A stretch of DNA of 45,533 nucleotides from Phycisphaerae bacterium (GCA_030601745.1 JAUWBI010000017.1:1-45533), one strand, 5' to 3'. Numbered from the stretch's first letter, positions 31,981-40,072 are shown. Numbers and translations are program-made. Notes: generated by a model from the sequence alone, not told the origin.

Positions 31981-33969
31981 CTATACAGCCCCGGCAAAAA
32001 CTTCCGTCGGCTTAAGAATCTCGCAGCCGGAACTAACCAAAAGTTTGTGAAAATCACTGATAGAGGAACTCTCAATTTTACTTTTTGAGCCGAAAAGTAT
32101 CGCTGCTCCGACACAGTCGGTGATTCTACACCTGTCAGCCAATAGCTTTATATTCGGAGCATAAACAACTAAGCGTTCATACCGGCTTTCGAGCCGGGCA
32201 ATCATATCCTTTATGTTTGTTACCTCCGTGTCCCCGTCACCTTTGTTAAAATTACTCGCCGCCCATACCCAGAGATTGTTAATACAGGTTGCAATTGCTT
32301 CTCCTCGCACTCTATTACTGCCGTCCCCACTATCAATATCAAAAACCTTTGATATGGCACCTCTTTTCAAATCGAGGTCTATCAGCAGACACTTTTGGTT
32401 CCTCTGTGCCAGATGCACTGCGATATTCACAGGTATCGTTACCGGGAGCTCTTCGACACTCTCGGCGGCCATCAATGTCGTCTTAGTAGGGGCGGTTCGC
32501 CCCGCCCTTCGGAGGGGCTGGGTTCGCGAAACGCCCCTACTTTCGATTAACTCCGCGATTGCCTCGTAATAATCACTATCTTTAATTTCTTCCCAAACCC
32601 ACAAACTCAAATCTTTTTTTTCGTCTTCGTTCCCGATAGATTGAGATTCATCCAGTCCCTCCGAGGGGCGGGATTCATCGACCCATTCGAGGTCTTCGGA
32701 CACTATTTTCTCGGCCTCGATGTTAGCGCTTGCAGCGGGATTTGTAATTTCAGTTAATTCAGCATCAATATATTCAACCGGCTCGGTGGAATTTACGGTG
32801 TTACCGTATTTCAACTCTTCAACTTGAGTGGGTGCTACTTCATTGGAGAGCCCCTGGAATAAGTCGCAAAATGGGGCCCGGACCCCGTCACCTACCTTAA
32901 TTTTTTCCGCTGCTTGTTCTGCGAGCTCATCATTGGCGACAGAGGATACAGAGCTTTTTCGGACGAGGTATCCAGAGGCCAAAGCAGCAACCAGCGCGGG
33001 TATCTGGGTCATCATTCCTGCCCCCACAGCTAAAGTCGCATATGTTTTTATTGATATCCCCGCAGTTGTTCCGCCAACTATCCCTATAGCCATCGAAGCC
33101 ACAATATTAACAATGACAATCACAAGTTCGATAACAGCAGCGCAGAGTATAAATCTTGCGGCACCGGCCATCGCAATAAAAAAGCCGGCCTCACGGGCGA
33201 TTTTACTCCGTAGGTTAAGGGCCTCGCTCTCGTTGATAACCCCGGCGTTAAGGTCGCTGGCGATACTGATTTGCTTGATAGGGACAATATCCGCAGTAAA
33301 CTCTGTCGCAGCCCTTCTAATATCCTTGGCGGCTTTACAAATAGTTCTGAAGATAACTATCGCCAGCGCGCCAAAGACCAAAATTGCGAGTACACAATTG
33401 TTCCTGACAACAATACTCCCGAAAAGACTAACGATGGTGCCGGCATTGCCCCGCGAGAGTATCAGTCGGCTGCAAGCCACGCTCAGGGCCATACGCAGCA
33501 TTGTGGCCAGCACAATTAACAAAGGAAAACCCTGAACTTGCAAAGCTCCCCGTGCTGAAAAAGTAATTATCAATACTGCCGCCGTTAAAGATACGCTAAA
33601 GATTAGAAGCACGTCGAGAATACGGCCCGGCAGCGGAAGTAGAAGCCCCGCAATAACTGCTATTACCCCTGCCGTGAAAAGGGTTCGGGCCCCATTTTGC
33701 CGGGTTCCCATTTTGCAGTAAGTCGAAAAATGCGAGCCCTGCAATAAGTTGCAAAATGGCCCGTCAGTTTGCTCCGACAAACTGCCGGGTCCCAAATGCA
33801 CTTTATTGCGTTGGGGGGCCCAGGGAAAATTGCTACGACCAACGCCACTGATTAAATCAGGGGCATCCGCTTTGTTCGCCCCGTTAGAAGTTTGGTGCGA
33901 AGCCGCGTCGGCCTTGGTTGCCGATTCACTTCTAACGGGGTTCGAATTCGCTTCACAGCGCACAAACAT
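31981..33969 (-). CDS. Degenerate FlhA membrane domain fused to a ParA/tyrosine-kinase-like pseudo-ATPase domain
   Basis: A 662-residue protein in the flhA position just after flhB. Residues 1-95 are mostly encoded by palindromic repeats. Residues 97-335 align with the FlhA export-gate membrane domain (LLLPLPGRILDVLLIFSVSL, FPLLIVLATMLRMALSVACS, SIASDLNAGVINESEALNLR, QIPALVAALASGYLVR). By residue alignment, Salmonella D208 is A277, D249 is A317 and R154 is E223; D158 is kept (D227). The cytosolic FlhA domain is missing. After an acidic linker, residues 495-660 resemble a BY-kinase/ParA fold: TIPVNIAVHLAQRNQKCLLI, DLDLKRGA, RYERLVVYAPNI. The P-loop reads EELPVT instead of GxGKT, and the Walker B Asp is Tyr. 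Start ATG 33969 has GGAAG 7 bases upstream; ATG 33711 is an alternative. Export activity is unlikely; a partner role is possible. Confidence 0.75.
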   Translation of the reverse strand: MFVRCEANSNPVRSESATKADAASHQTSNGANKADAPDLISGVGRSNFPWAPQRNKVHLGPGSLSEQTDGPFCNLLQGSHFSTYCKMGTRQNGARTLFTAGVIAVIAGLLLPLPGRILDVLLIFSVSLTAAVLIITFSARGALQVQGFPLLIVLATMLRMALSVACSRLILSRGNAGTIVSLFGSIVVRNNCVLAILVFGALAIVIFRTICKAAKDIRRAATEFTADIVPIKQISIASDLNAGVINESEALNLRSKIAREAGFFIAMAGAARFILCAAVIELVIVIVNIVASMAIGIVGGTTAGISIKTYATLAVGAGMMTQIPALVAALASGYLVRKSSVSSVANDELAEQAAEKIKVGDGVRAPFCDLFQGLSNEVAPTQVEELKYGNTVNSTEPVEYIDAELTEITNPAASANIEAEKIVSEDLEWVDESRPSEGLDESQSIGNEDEKKDLSLWVWEEIKDSDYYEAIAELIESRGVSRTQPLRRAGRTAPTKTTLMAAESVEELPVTIPVNIAVHLAQRNQKCLLIDLDLKRGAISKVFDIDSGDGSNRVRGEAIATCINNLWVWAASNFNKGDGDTEVTNIKDMIARLESRYERLVVYAPNIKLLADRCRITDCVGAAILFGSKSKIESSSISDFHKLLVSSGCEILKPTEVFAGAV
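32486..32540. repeat. 55-bp inverted-repeat element inside the flhA-like gene
   Basis: GTAGGGGCG (32486-32494) and CGCCCCTAC (32532-32540) form a perfect 9-bp terminal stem with a GC-rich imperfect inner hairpin. It is translated in frame as part of RGVSRTQPLRRAGRTAPTK, immediately before the ATPase-like domain. It shares no core with the A family. A shorter related palindrome (CCCTCCGAGGGG) occurs near 32657. Confidence 0.65.
32847..32887. repeat. A-family palindromic element in the linker of the flhA-like gene
   Basis: GAGCCCCTGGAATAAGTCGC then AAAATGGGGCCCGGACCCC. It holds the family loop and right arm and is translated on the minus strand as GVRAPFCDLFQGLS, between the membrane domain and the acidic linker. 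Confidence 0.75.
33686..33822. repeat. Cluster of A-family palindromic elements at the start of the flhA-like gene
   Basis: Four adjoining copies or part-copies: GGGCCCCATTTTGC (33688 on); GGGTTCCCATTTTGC with GAAAAATGCGAGCCC (33703-33738); GAGCCCTGCAATAAGTTGCA (33734 on); and GGGTCCCAAATGCAC with TTGCGTTGGGGGGCCC (33787-33822). Between them CAGTTTG/CAAACTG (33765-33784) is a perfect 7-bp hairpin. All are read through by the flhA-like frame, giving peptides such as DGPFCNLLQ and CKMGTRQNGARTLF. Confidence 0.75.
33879..33940. repeat. 62-bp element with 13-bp perfect terminal inverted repeats
   Basis: CCCCGTTAGAAGT (33879-33891) and ACTTCTAACGGGG (33928-33940) are exact inverted repeats 36 bases apart, like a very small MITE. 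It encodes residues around 10-30 of the flhA-like protein. No target-site duplication is obvious. Confidence 0.7.
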
Positions 33970-34047
33970 TTTTCAGCTTCCAATCATTCTCGACACTCAT
34001 AGTTGACAATTGAGTTAAATCGAGCATCAAGCGTCACTTTTTGTCTT

Positions 34048-35112
34048 TCATTTTTTATGCCGCAGCCGATATATCAAAGCCAGCACCTCTGCTACAGCCA
34101 CGTACAGCGTCTCCGGTATGGGACTGCCGAGCTCTACTGTTGAATATATTGTCCTGGCCAATTCCGGCTTTCTTACGATAGGCACCCCGTAAGCCCGTGC
34201 GATTTCTTTGATTTTTTCTGCCAGATGGTCTGCTCCTTTTGCCACCATAACAGGCGCTTCCATCGTCTTGGCCTCGTAACGCAGCGCAACAGCTACATGT
34301 GTTGGGTTCACAAGAACCACGTTGGCCTTGGGTACTTCCTGCATCATACGCTTCAGCGACATCTCGAACTGCTTCTGCCGGACACGCCTTTTGACCTCCG
34401 GCGAACCTTCTGTCTGCTTGCGCTCTTCTTTTACCTCCTGACGCGTCATCTTCAAATCCTTGATGTATTTCCATTTCTGATAAATAGCGTCCGCAATTCC
34501 TATAATCAGAAGCGCAATGCAAACACGAATCATCAGCCCTAATATTATCTTTGCGATAGCTGCAAGTATCTGTAAAGACCAGGCCCATCGAAGGGTCGCA
34601 AGCATATCGAGCTTGTCGCGAAGGTAAAGCCAGACGATGATTGCCACAAAAAACAGTTTTGCTATGGATGTTAAGAGGTGTACCATAGACCTGGCATTTA
34701 CCAGCTTTTGTAATCCTGCTATCGGATTTATCAGATCAAATTTCAATTTTATAGCTCCCGGCGCGAAATTAAAGCCGCTAATGGCAACGCCGGTCACAAT
34801 AGACCCCGCACAAAGTGCTGCAAGAATAGGGCAGATAACAAGTACCGAATCGGTAATCTTTGCGTTGAAAAAGCTTATAAACGTCTTGCTGTTGGTAAAG
34901 ATTGCATCTGGGCGCGACATCCCTTGCCTCGTTTGCATAATGAACCATTGCATCAGCCTTGGTGCCGAGAAAGCTACTATTGTTAACAGCACCAGAATTG
35001 ACACAGCCGACATCAGTTCCTGGCTCTGCGGAACCTGCCCTTGCTCTCGGGCTTTGCTCAATTTTCTCAACGTTGGCTGTTCTGTCTTTTCGGCGGCTGG
35101 CTTCTCTGCCAT
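34048..35112 (-). CDS. flhB: FlhB, export gate substrate-specificity switch
   Basis: Export apparatus protein that autocleaves to switch from hook to filament substrates. It has the N-terminal charged segment ATG-AEKPAAEKTEQPTLRKL, SKAREQGQVPQSQEL, four membrane segments, and the cytosolic domain with the cleavage motif N269-P270-T271-H272 in NVVLVNPTHVAVALRYE. It ends in VPIVRKPELARTIYSTVELG and SPIPETLYVAVAEVLALIYR. All 354 residues look intact, unlike the downstream flhA-like gene. An AT-rich gap of 127 bases separates it from fliR. Confidence 0.96.
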   Translation of the reverse strand: MAEKPAAEKTEQPTLRKLSKAREQGQVPQSQELMSAVSILVLLTIVAFSAPRLMQWFIMQTRQGMSRPDAIFTNSKTFISFFNAKITDSVLVICPILAALCAGSIVTGVAISGFNFAPGAIKLKFDLINPIAGLQKLVNARSMVHLLTSIAKLFFVAIIVWLYLRDKLDMLATLRWAWSLQILAAIAKIILGLMIRVCIALLIIGIADAIYQKWKYIKDLKMTRQEVKEERKQTEGSPEVKRRVRQKQFEMSLKRMMQEVPKANVVLVNPTHVAVALRYEAKTMEAPVMVAKGADHLAEKIKEIARAYGVPIVRKPELARTIYSTVELGSPIPETLYVAVAEVLALIYRLRHKK

Positions 35113-35151
35113 ACTCTATACCTGTCATAAAACGAAAAATGCGAAGTGAAA

Positions 35152-35206
35152 AGTGTAAAAAACCGGAGTTTGAAATTCAAAGTTTATTAGTTTTAAGTTT
35201 TACACT
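35152..35206. repeat. AT-rich inverted repeat between fliR and flhB
   Basis: AGTGTAAAA (35152-35160) and TTTTACACT (35198-35206) are exact inverted repeats, with an inner TTTGAA/TTCAAA. It fills part of the 127-base fliR-flhB gap (35113-35239). The function is unknown. Confidence 0.5.
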
Positions 35207-35239
35207 ATAATTTTTAGTTTTTAGCTTTGAGTTTTTACT

Positions 35240-35992
35240 TTACAAAGGTAGCAGTTTGCCCATCCAATCAGCGAATTCTGCCACAAATCCGTTAATAAAT
35301 GGAACAAATATCGCTGCCATTAACAACCCCAGGCCTACACGCAATGGCAGACTGATAAATAGGATGTTCATTTCCGGAACTATGCGGGCTAACACCGCTA
35401 ACGCAACCATCAACACCAGAAACGCTGCCAGTATGGGTGCGGCCAATCTCAAGCCGGCCACCAACAATGTTGAGCCGGCTTTGATTACTCCGCTGGCCAG
35501 AACCGCTGTAGTTGGGATACTACCGGCCGGAAATGTTTCGTAGCTTCGCGAGATAATTAACAAAAACATGTGATGACCATTAGCGCTCAAAAACAGCAGT
35601 ATAAATATCATTTCCAGAAGCATACCCAGCGGCTGAGCTCGCTCGCCGGTCAATGGGTCCAAAATCTGCGCCATAGCTAAACCCATCTGCCGTTCGATAA
35701 TACGACCGCTGAATTTAACCGTAGCAAATACAAGATAAACAATTAATCCCAGAGCCAATCCATAGATGGCCTCATTAGTCAGCAGCAATATCGCCTCTAA
35801 TACAGAGACCTGTCTGGATTCGATAGCCAGAGGTGTTATCATCGAAAAGAAAATCGTCAACAGCACCGTCATTGCAACTTTGATCCTGACCGGAATGCTT
35901 TTCCAGCCAAAGACGGGAAGTACTAAAAAAAATACCGAAATTCTTGTCAGAACCATTACAAAACCGAGCAGCTTTTCGATCATCAGCTCCAT
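35240..35992 (-). CDS. fliR: FliR, export gate protein
   Basis: Integral membrane component of the FliPQR core. It has the family's six or so membrane segments and motifs LTRISVFFLVLPVFGWKSIP, VRIKVAMTVLLTIFFSM, GRIIERQMGLAMAQILDP and the C-terminal MNILFISLPLRVGLGLLMAA. Length 250 is normal. It follows fliQ with a 3-base gap, in the order fliP-fliQ-fliR. Confidence 0.94.
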   Translation of the reverse strand: MELMIEKLLGFVMVLTRISVFFLVLPVFGWKSIPVRIKVAMTVLLTIFFSMITPLAIESRQVSVLEAILLLTNEAIYGLALGLIVYLVFATVKFSGRIIERQMGLAMAQILDPLTGERAQPLGMLLEMIFILLFLSANGHHMFLLIISRSYETFPAGSIPTTAVLASGVIKAGSTLLVAGLRLAAPILAAFLVLMVALAVLARIVPEMNILFISLPLRVGLGLLMAAIFVPFINGFVAEFADWMGKLLPL

Positions 35993-35995
35993 AAA

Positions 35996-36265
35996 TCAGT
36001 GCCCGATATTCTGAATATGCCCAAAAATTTCGGTGAAAAATCCAAGTATCACCTGAAGTGTCCGACCACCGAAAAGCAGTATGACGACACTCACAGCCAG
36101 AAGCTTGGGAACTATCGTTAAGCTCATATCGCGGACGGAAGTAACAGCCTGAAACAATGTTACTACTACCCCTACTATCATACAGGTCAGCAAAATCGGA
36201 GCGGCTATAACCAGAGCTGTTTCGAGAGTATGGCGGCCCAGATAAAGGGCAAAACTACTATCCAT
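35996..36265 (-). CDS. fliQ: FliQ, export gate protein
   Basis: Small two-helix membrane subunit of the FliPQR core. MDSSFALYLGRHTLETALVI, then APILLTCMIVGVVVTLFQAV, then TSVRDMSLTIVPKLLAVSVV match FliQ along its whole 89 residues. It lies between fliP and fliR. Confidence 0.95.
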   Translation of the reverse strand: MDSSFALYLGRHTLETALVIAAPILLTCMIVGVVVTLFQAVTSVRDMSLTIVPKLLAVSVVILLFGGRTLQVILGFFTEIFGHIQNIGH

Positions 36266-36294
36266 CTGCTAAATCCCTAAAAAACCTTAATGCT

Positions 36295-37134
36295 TCATTT
36301 GAAACCCAGGCTGAGACTCTTCGCCAGCAGCCCCCATCCGTCGACAAGAATGAATAATATCAGCTTGAAAGGAAGCGAAATCATCACAGGCGGCAGCAGC
36401 ATCATGCCCGCACTGAGAAGGATACTTGCAATAACCATATCCACCAGCAAAAAAGGAATAAACAAAAGACAGCCTATCTCAAATGCCGTCCGGAATTCAC
36501 TGATAATAAATGCCGGAATTACTATATGCATACCGATATCCATCGGACTTGCAGGCGGCTCTACCTTGGCCATTTGCACAAAAAGGGCCAGGTCACTTTC
36601 CCGAACCTGACGGAGCATGAATTCCTTCATGCAATCGCTGGCTTTGCCACCCGCCGTTTGAAAATCAATCTCGTCTGCAAGATAAGGCTCAATGGACTTA
36701 TTGTTAATCTCGGAAAATGTAGGTGCCATCGTATATAGCGTCAGAAACAACGCCAGACCGATAATGGCAATGGTAGGTGGGATAGTTTGCGTCGTCAGAG
36801 CCCGACGAATAAAAGCCAAAACTATAACTATTCGCGTAAACGATGTCATCATCACCAGAAGACTTGGCAAAATCGCCAGGCAGGCAAAGATGACTACAAG
36901 TTTGACGGGTGTGGACCAGTCTTTGCCTTCGGCCTCGCTGGTGGTTGCCTTATCTAAAAGTGTCATCAAATCGCTGATGCTTGGAACCGTCCCCGCTGCT
37001 TCGCTTTTGCGAAGCAAAACGGCGGGGACCGGCTTAGTCGCTGAGGGAGTATCGCCGGCCTGGCCAAAAGACAAATCAGCCGGTGCAAAAACAACAAACA
37101 CTAAAAAAAACATTCTAATAAGTTTACCAGCCAT
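36295..37134 (-). CDS. fliP: FliP, export gate protein
   Basis: Membrane subunit of the export channel. A cleavable signal peptide (LIRMFFLVFVVFAPADLSFG) is followed by a spacer, then the conserved core LLVMMTSFTRIVIVLAFIRR, TIPPTIAIIGLALFLTLYTM, MHIVIPAFIISEFRTAFEIG and MMLLPPVMISLPFKLILFIL ending DGWGLLAKSLSLGF. Length 279. The spacer after the signal peptide (VPAVLLRKSEAAGTVP) is encoded by a palindrome at 36987-37030 in frame. It follows fliO by 8 bases. Confidence 0.96.
   Translation of the reverse strand: MAGKLIRMFFLVFVVFAPADLSFGQAGDTPSATKPVPAVLLRKSEAAGTVPSISDLMTLLDKATTSEAEGKDWSTPVKLVVIFACLAILPSLLVMMTSFTRIVIVLAFIRRALTTQTIPPTIAIIGLALFLTLYTMAPTFSEINNKSIEPYLADEIDFQTAGGKASDCMKEFMLRQVRESDLALFVQMAKVEPPASPMDIGMHIVIPAFIISEFRTAFEIGCLLFIPFLLVDMVIASILLSAGMMLLPPVMISLPFKLILFILVDGWGLLAKSLSLGFK
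36987..37030. repeat. Palindromic element in the 5' part of fliP
   Basis: GCTTCGC (36998-37004) and GCGAAGC (37009-37015) pair around TTTT, flanked by GTCCCCGC and GGCGGGGAC. It is translated in frame in the periplasmic spacer of FliP. It resembles the elements at 3072-3109 and 31943-31978. Confidence 0.7.
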
Positions 37135-37142
37135 TTATATCC

Positions 37143-37634
37143 TCAATTATTGTCTGTTTCCGTCGCCGATAAATCCGTTTCCGAATTGAGAACATCCCTG
37201 TTTTCAAAACGGCGTCGGGAACCTTCGCATCCTGCTTCGGTTTCGGACAAGGCATCAGTTACATCAGCCAGCTTCGTGATGCTCTCATTGGTGCTGCCTA
37301 TGAGAAGCCGTTGATTACCTATTTTTAGCAGATGCACCATCTTACGCGGCCCAATGTGGGCCGTTTCGATAACGCGAATCTTTTTGCCGGGCAGGTTGGT
37401 AATCTTTGGCAGAAATTTCTTTGAAATGTAAATCACTGCCACACCCAGGGCAACAACGAGCAAAACCGAAAGCATCATCTTAAAGAACATCTCTCGGGTA
37501 CCAAGGCTGTTGGCCGAGGAAAAAGAAAAATTGGGGTCGTTTGCAAACACGTCAATTTGCCCCAGGCAAACTGACGGGCTGACCAACGCAACCGCCACCA
37601 AAAACGCAACGATTTTTTTCTTATATGACGCCAC
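37143..37634 (-). CDS. fliO: FliO, export apparatus assembly protein
   Basis: Short single-pass protein that helps FliP assembly. An N-terminal signal (KKIVAFLVAVALVSPSVCLG), a second membrane segment (MMLSVLLVVALGVAVIYISK), then the FliO domain: IRVIETAHIGPRKMVHLLKI, GNQRLLIGSTNESITKLADV. Length 163. The start is GTG 37634 without a clear ribosome site, so it is less certain. It precedes fliP directly, as usual. Confidence 0.88.
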   Translation of the reverse strand: MASYKKKIVAFLVAVALVSPSVCLGQIDVFANDPNFSFSSANSLGTREMFFKMMLSVLLVVALGVAVIYISKKFLPKITNLPGKKIRVIETAHIGPRKMVHLLKIGNQRLLIGSTNESITKLADVTDALSETEAGCEGSRRRFENRDVLNSETDLSATETDNN

Positions 37635-37841
37635 GCTGTAATATGCACCAAATATAATTCTTGAGTTCCCTTGTGGCTATTTGGTGTGCAAATAGCGTGC
37701 CGAAACGCGAAAATGGGCATTAATACACTGTTAACAGCGATTTTAATGCAAAATTGATTGAACAGTCAGGCAAACTGTCGAAAAACTTGACAGATGCACA
37801 GCGCCCCAAAATGGCAGAAAACGCCTTTGAGACCCAAAAAC
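37635..37841 (-). other. Gap between motB paralogue 2 and fliO
   Basis: 207 bases with an imperfect hairpin near the fliO start: TGCACCAAATA (37644-37654) with TATTTGGTGTGCA (37678-37690). fliL, fliM and fliN, which often lie here, are absent. No coding region supported. Confidence 0.5.
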
Positions 37842-38591
37842 CTAATCGTTTATCCTCAAGACCGCGATTAATATCTGCGACTGTCCGGAAATCGGGCTGT
37901 CCTGCGACACCCAATCGCCTCCCGGACCCGCCCCCCACGAATAAACAGGCCAGTTGGCCCTGGAAGGCAGGATGTCTTGCAGGAAAGCCGCAGCCGCCTG
38001 AGCTCGCCTCGCTGAGAGTATCCACTGTTCTTTCTCGGTTGCTTCATCACCAGCTAAACCGAGCACATAGAGTCTGACGGCCTTGGAATCGGGGTCCTGT
38101 TGTAAATCTGAGCAAAATCTGGTTAAAAACCTTTTTGCCGCCTCATTCAAGGTCGCATCGCCCGCCGGAAAACGAATATTGGTTACCGAGAAATTCGTTC
38201 TTTCTGCGACTATTTGTGAAGGCATAGTCTTCATAGACCGGCTCACTGCTTGAAAGGTCCGGCGAATCCTTTCTCCCTTTGCGTCTATGGTCCTGCCTTC
38301 GAATTCTCTGTCAGGTGTGGTTATGAAATATTTTGGTTTAACACTGCCGAAGTCAGGCCCTTGCTTTTTGCCGTAAAACATTCCAAGCCCGAGGGTTCTA
38401 ATCGAGCGGAAAAATGATTCTCGGCTCTCAGTATATCGGCCCTTGCCGGGAAATCCCTCGTCCTGGACAGCCGCAAAGCTCAGCAGCGTAATAAAGAACA
38501 ACATCAGCAGTGTTACCAGAGCCGTAAATGTAACGAGATACCCAGGGGCACTGGGCCCTTTTTCCTCGATTACTTGGCCCTTATGACTCAA
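37842..38591 (-). CDS. MotB paralogue 2, lacking the ion-binding Asp
   Basis: MotB-like stator protein of 249 residues. One N-terminal membrane segment (YLVTFTALVTLLMLFFITLL, residues 18-37) aligns with that of the upstream MotB, but the universal ion-carrying Asp is Ala24 (TFTA instead of TFSD). A periplasmic OmpA-like domain follows with LYVLGLAGDEATEKEQWILS and ARRAQAAAAFLQDI; the usual GHTD motif is altered. The start is TTG 38591, overlapping the motB1 stop as TTGA, with GGAG 9 bases upstream, so translation is coupled. It could form a hetero-dimer with MotB1 in the stator; this is inference. Confidence 0.82.
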   Translation of the reverse strand: MSHKGQVIEEKGPSAPGYLVTFTALVTLLMLFFITLLSFAAVQDEGFPGKGRYTESRESFFRSIRTLGLGMFYGKKQGPDFGSVKPKYFITTPDREFEGRTIDAKGERIRRTFQAVSRSMKTMPSQIVAERTNFSVTNIRFPAGDATLNEAAKRFLTRFCSDLQQDPDSKAVRLYVLGLAGDEATEKEQWILSARRAQAAAAFLQDILPSRANWPVYSWGAGPGGDWVSQDSPISGQSQILIAVLRIND

Positions 38592-39298
38592 TTGTATATG
38601 CTCCGTTCCAACAAGACAATCTCAAGCATACGTTCAGCTTCTGCTTCTGGGTGGCCCGCCTCACCACTTATAAAGCTCTCTCGAGTCAGAGTGCTTGCTG
38701 CCGAGATGCTGAACCAGCCCTTGTCAAGGCCTTGTTTTGTTGTAAGATACTCCATCACCGCCCATGCCCGCAGCAGACCAAACTGTTCGTTGTCCTCCTC
38801 GTCCCCCGGCCCATTCTCACTGATAACTATTCGGTTAGGTACCTCTTTCAGAAATGATGCCATCGTCGCCAGAGTATTGCGCCCATCAGACGAAATGGCC
38901 GTTCCTTTACCCCAAAAAGCCCTCTTTGACGGGATTAAAAATACCTTCCGATTGTGAAAATCCGCTGGCTCTGTAGGCTCTGTCTCTTCTTTCAAGCCGG
39001 CCTCCCATCCTTCTGTTAAGGTAACTTTCTCGCTGCCTTCACCAATGTATTCTATGGCCACAATTTGCTCCGTAGGCAAAAATGCACCTTTGTCCTCTTC
39101 AACCGGCGGTGGCTCTGCATACAAAGCCTTGGAGAAACTCATAGCCATTTCCTGAAAAACATCTACATCAAAGGATGAGAAGCTGAACAGCAGCACAAAG
39201 AACGTCAGCATCAAGGTCATAGAATCGGAGAAAGTTACCATCCATAGCGGTGCACCTGCTGGCTCATCGTCTTCTGACTGTCTCTTTGTGCGGTCCAT
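38588..39298 (-). CDS. motB: MotB, stator protein with ion-binding Asp
   Basis: Stator subunit that couples ion flow and anchors MotA to peptidoglycan. The membrane segment WMVTFSDSMTLMLTFFVLLF has the conserved Asp at residue 25. The C-terminal OmpA-like region includes GTAISSDGRNTLATMASFLK and LLRAWAVMEYLTTKQGL, but the usual GHTD is replaced by GPGDEED, so the peptidoglycan site may differ. 236 residues. ATG 39298 overlaps the motA stop by one base (TAATG), showing coupled expression. Confidence 0.93.
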   Translation of the reverse strand: MDRTKRQSEDDEPAGAPLWMVTFSDSMTLMLTFFVLLFSFSSFDVDVFQEMAMSFSKALYAEPPPVEEDKGAFLPTEQIVAIEYIGEGSEKVTLTEGWEAGLKEETEPTEPADFHNRKVFLIPSKRAFWGKGTAISSDGRNTLATMASFLKEVPNRIVISENGPGDEEDNEQFGLLRAWAVMEYLTTKQGLDKGWFSISAASTLTRESFISGEAGHPEAEAERMLEIVLLERSIYN

Positions 39299-40068
39299 TA
39301 TACACTGGCCTTTACTTCTTCACGCCTCGCCGGGGATATAAAGGCCTGCATTTTTTCCCGAACAGCGGTCGGATTCTCACCTCTGGCAATAGCACTGATA
39401 CCTTCTACAATCATTTCCATTGCCGTAACCTCTGCTTTGGAATAAAGTCCCAGCTTCCCGGCCAACGGAATAAAAATCAAATTGGCGGCCAGTGCACCAT
39501 AAAAAGTGGTAAGCAAAGCTACCGCCATCCCCGCGCCAATCGCGTCGGGTGAATCCAGGCTCTTAAGCATCAGGACCAGACCAATAAGTGTGCCTATCAT
39601 CCCGAAAGCAGGGGCGGCCGACCCCATAAATTCCAGAATCTTTTTACCGATTGAATGCCGGTCCTGAAGCGTTTGGACCTCCAGCGCCATAATATCCTTG
39701 ATTGCTTCCACTTCCTGGCCGTCCACAAGCATTTGCAAACCCTTGATGAAAAACAAATTGTCTATTTTGCTAATCTCCTGCTCCAGGGCCAATGCCCCGT
39801 CGCGCCTGTTGATGGCGGCGTAGTTGACCATTTGTTGAGTCAACTCCGATGGCGGCGGTATCTTCGTAACAATTGTCTTCTTGACCACTGAGAATATTCC
39901 CAGAAACTGTCGCAGTGAAAAATGTATAAGGGTAGCGCACAGCATTCCACCCATCGTTATCGCCAATGAAGGAAGATGAATAAACATCTTCCCGCCGCCG
40001 CCGGCAACAATGGCGCTGACAATAACAAAAAAACCAAGAAGTATTCCTATTATCGTTGCAATGTCCAT
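39298..40068 (-). CDS. motA: MotA, stator ion channel protein
   Basis: Stator channel subunit. Four membrane segments, with AGGGGKMFIHLPSLAITMGG at the N-terminus, the cytosolic loop with RRDGALALEQEISK, FIKGLQMLVDGQEVEAIKDI, and the channel helices SAAPAFGMIGTLIGLVLMLK and GAGMAVALLTTFYGALAANL. Length 256 is normal. It lies between the motE-like gene and motB. Confidence 0.95.
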   Translation of the reverse strand: MDIATIIGILLGFFVIVSAIVAGGGGKMFIHLPSLAITMGGMLCATLIHFSLRQFLGIFSVVKKTIVTKIPPPSELTQQMVNYAAINRRDGALALEQEISKIDNLFFIKGLQMLVDGQEVEAIKDIMALEVQTLQDRHSIGKKILEFMGSAAPAFGMIGTLIGLVLMLKSLDSPDAIGAGMAVALLTTFYGALAANLIFIPLAGKLGLYSKAEVTAMEMIVEGISAIARGENPTAVREKMQAFISPARREEVKASV

Positions 40069-40072
40069 AAAG

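Noticed and set aside
37720..38025. Open frames opposite or beside motB2
   Set aside because: They are out of frame with a clear MotB-like gene and have no recognisable features.
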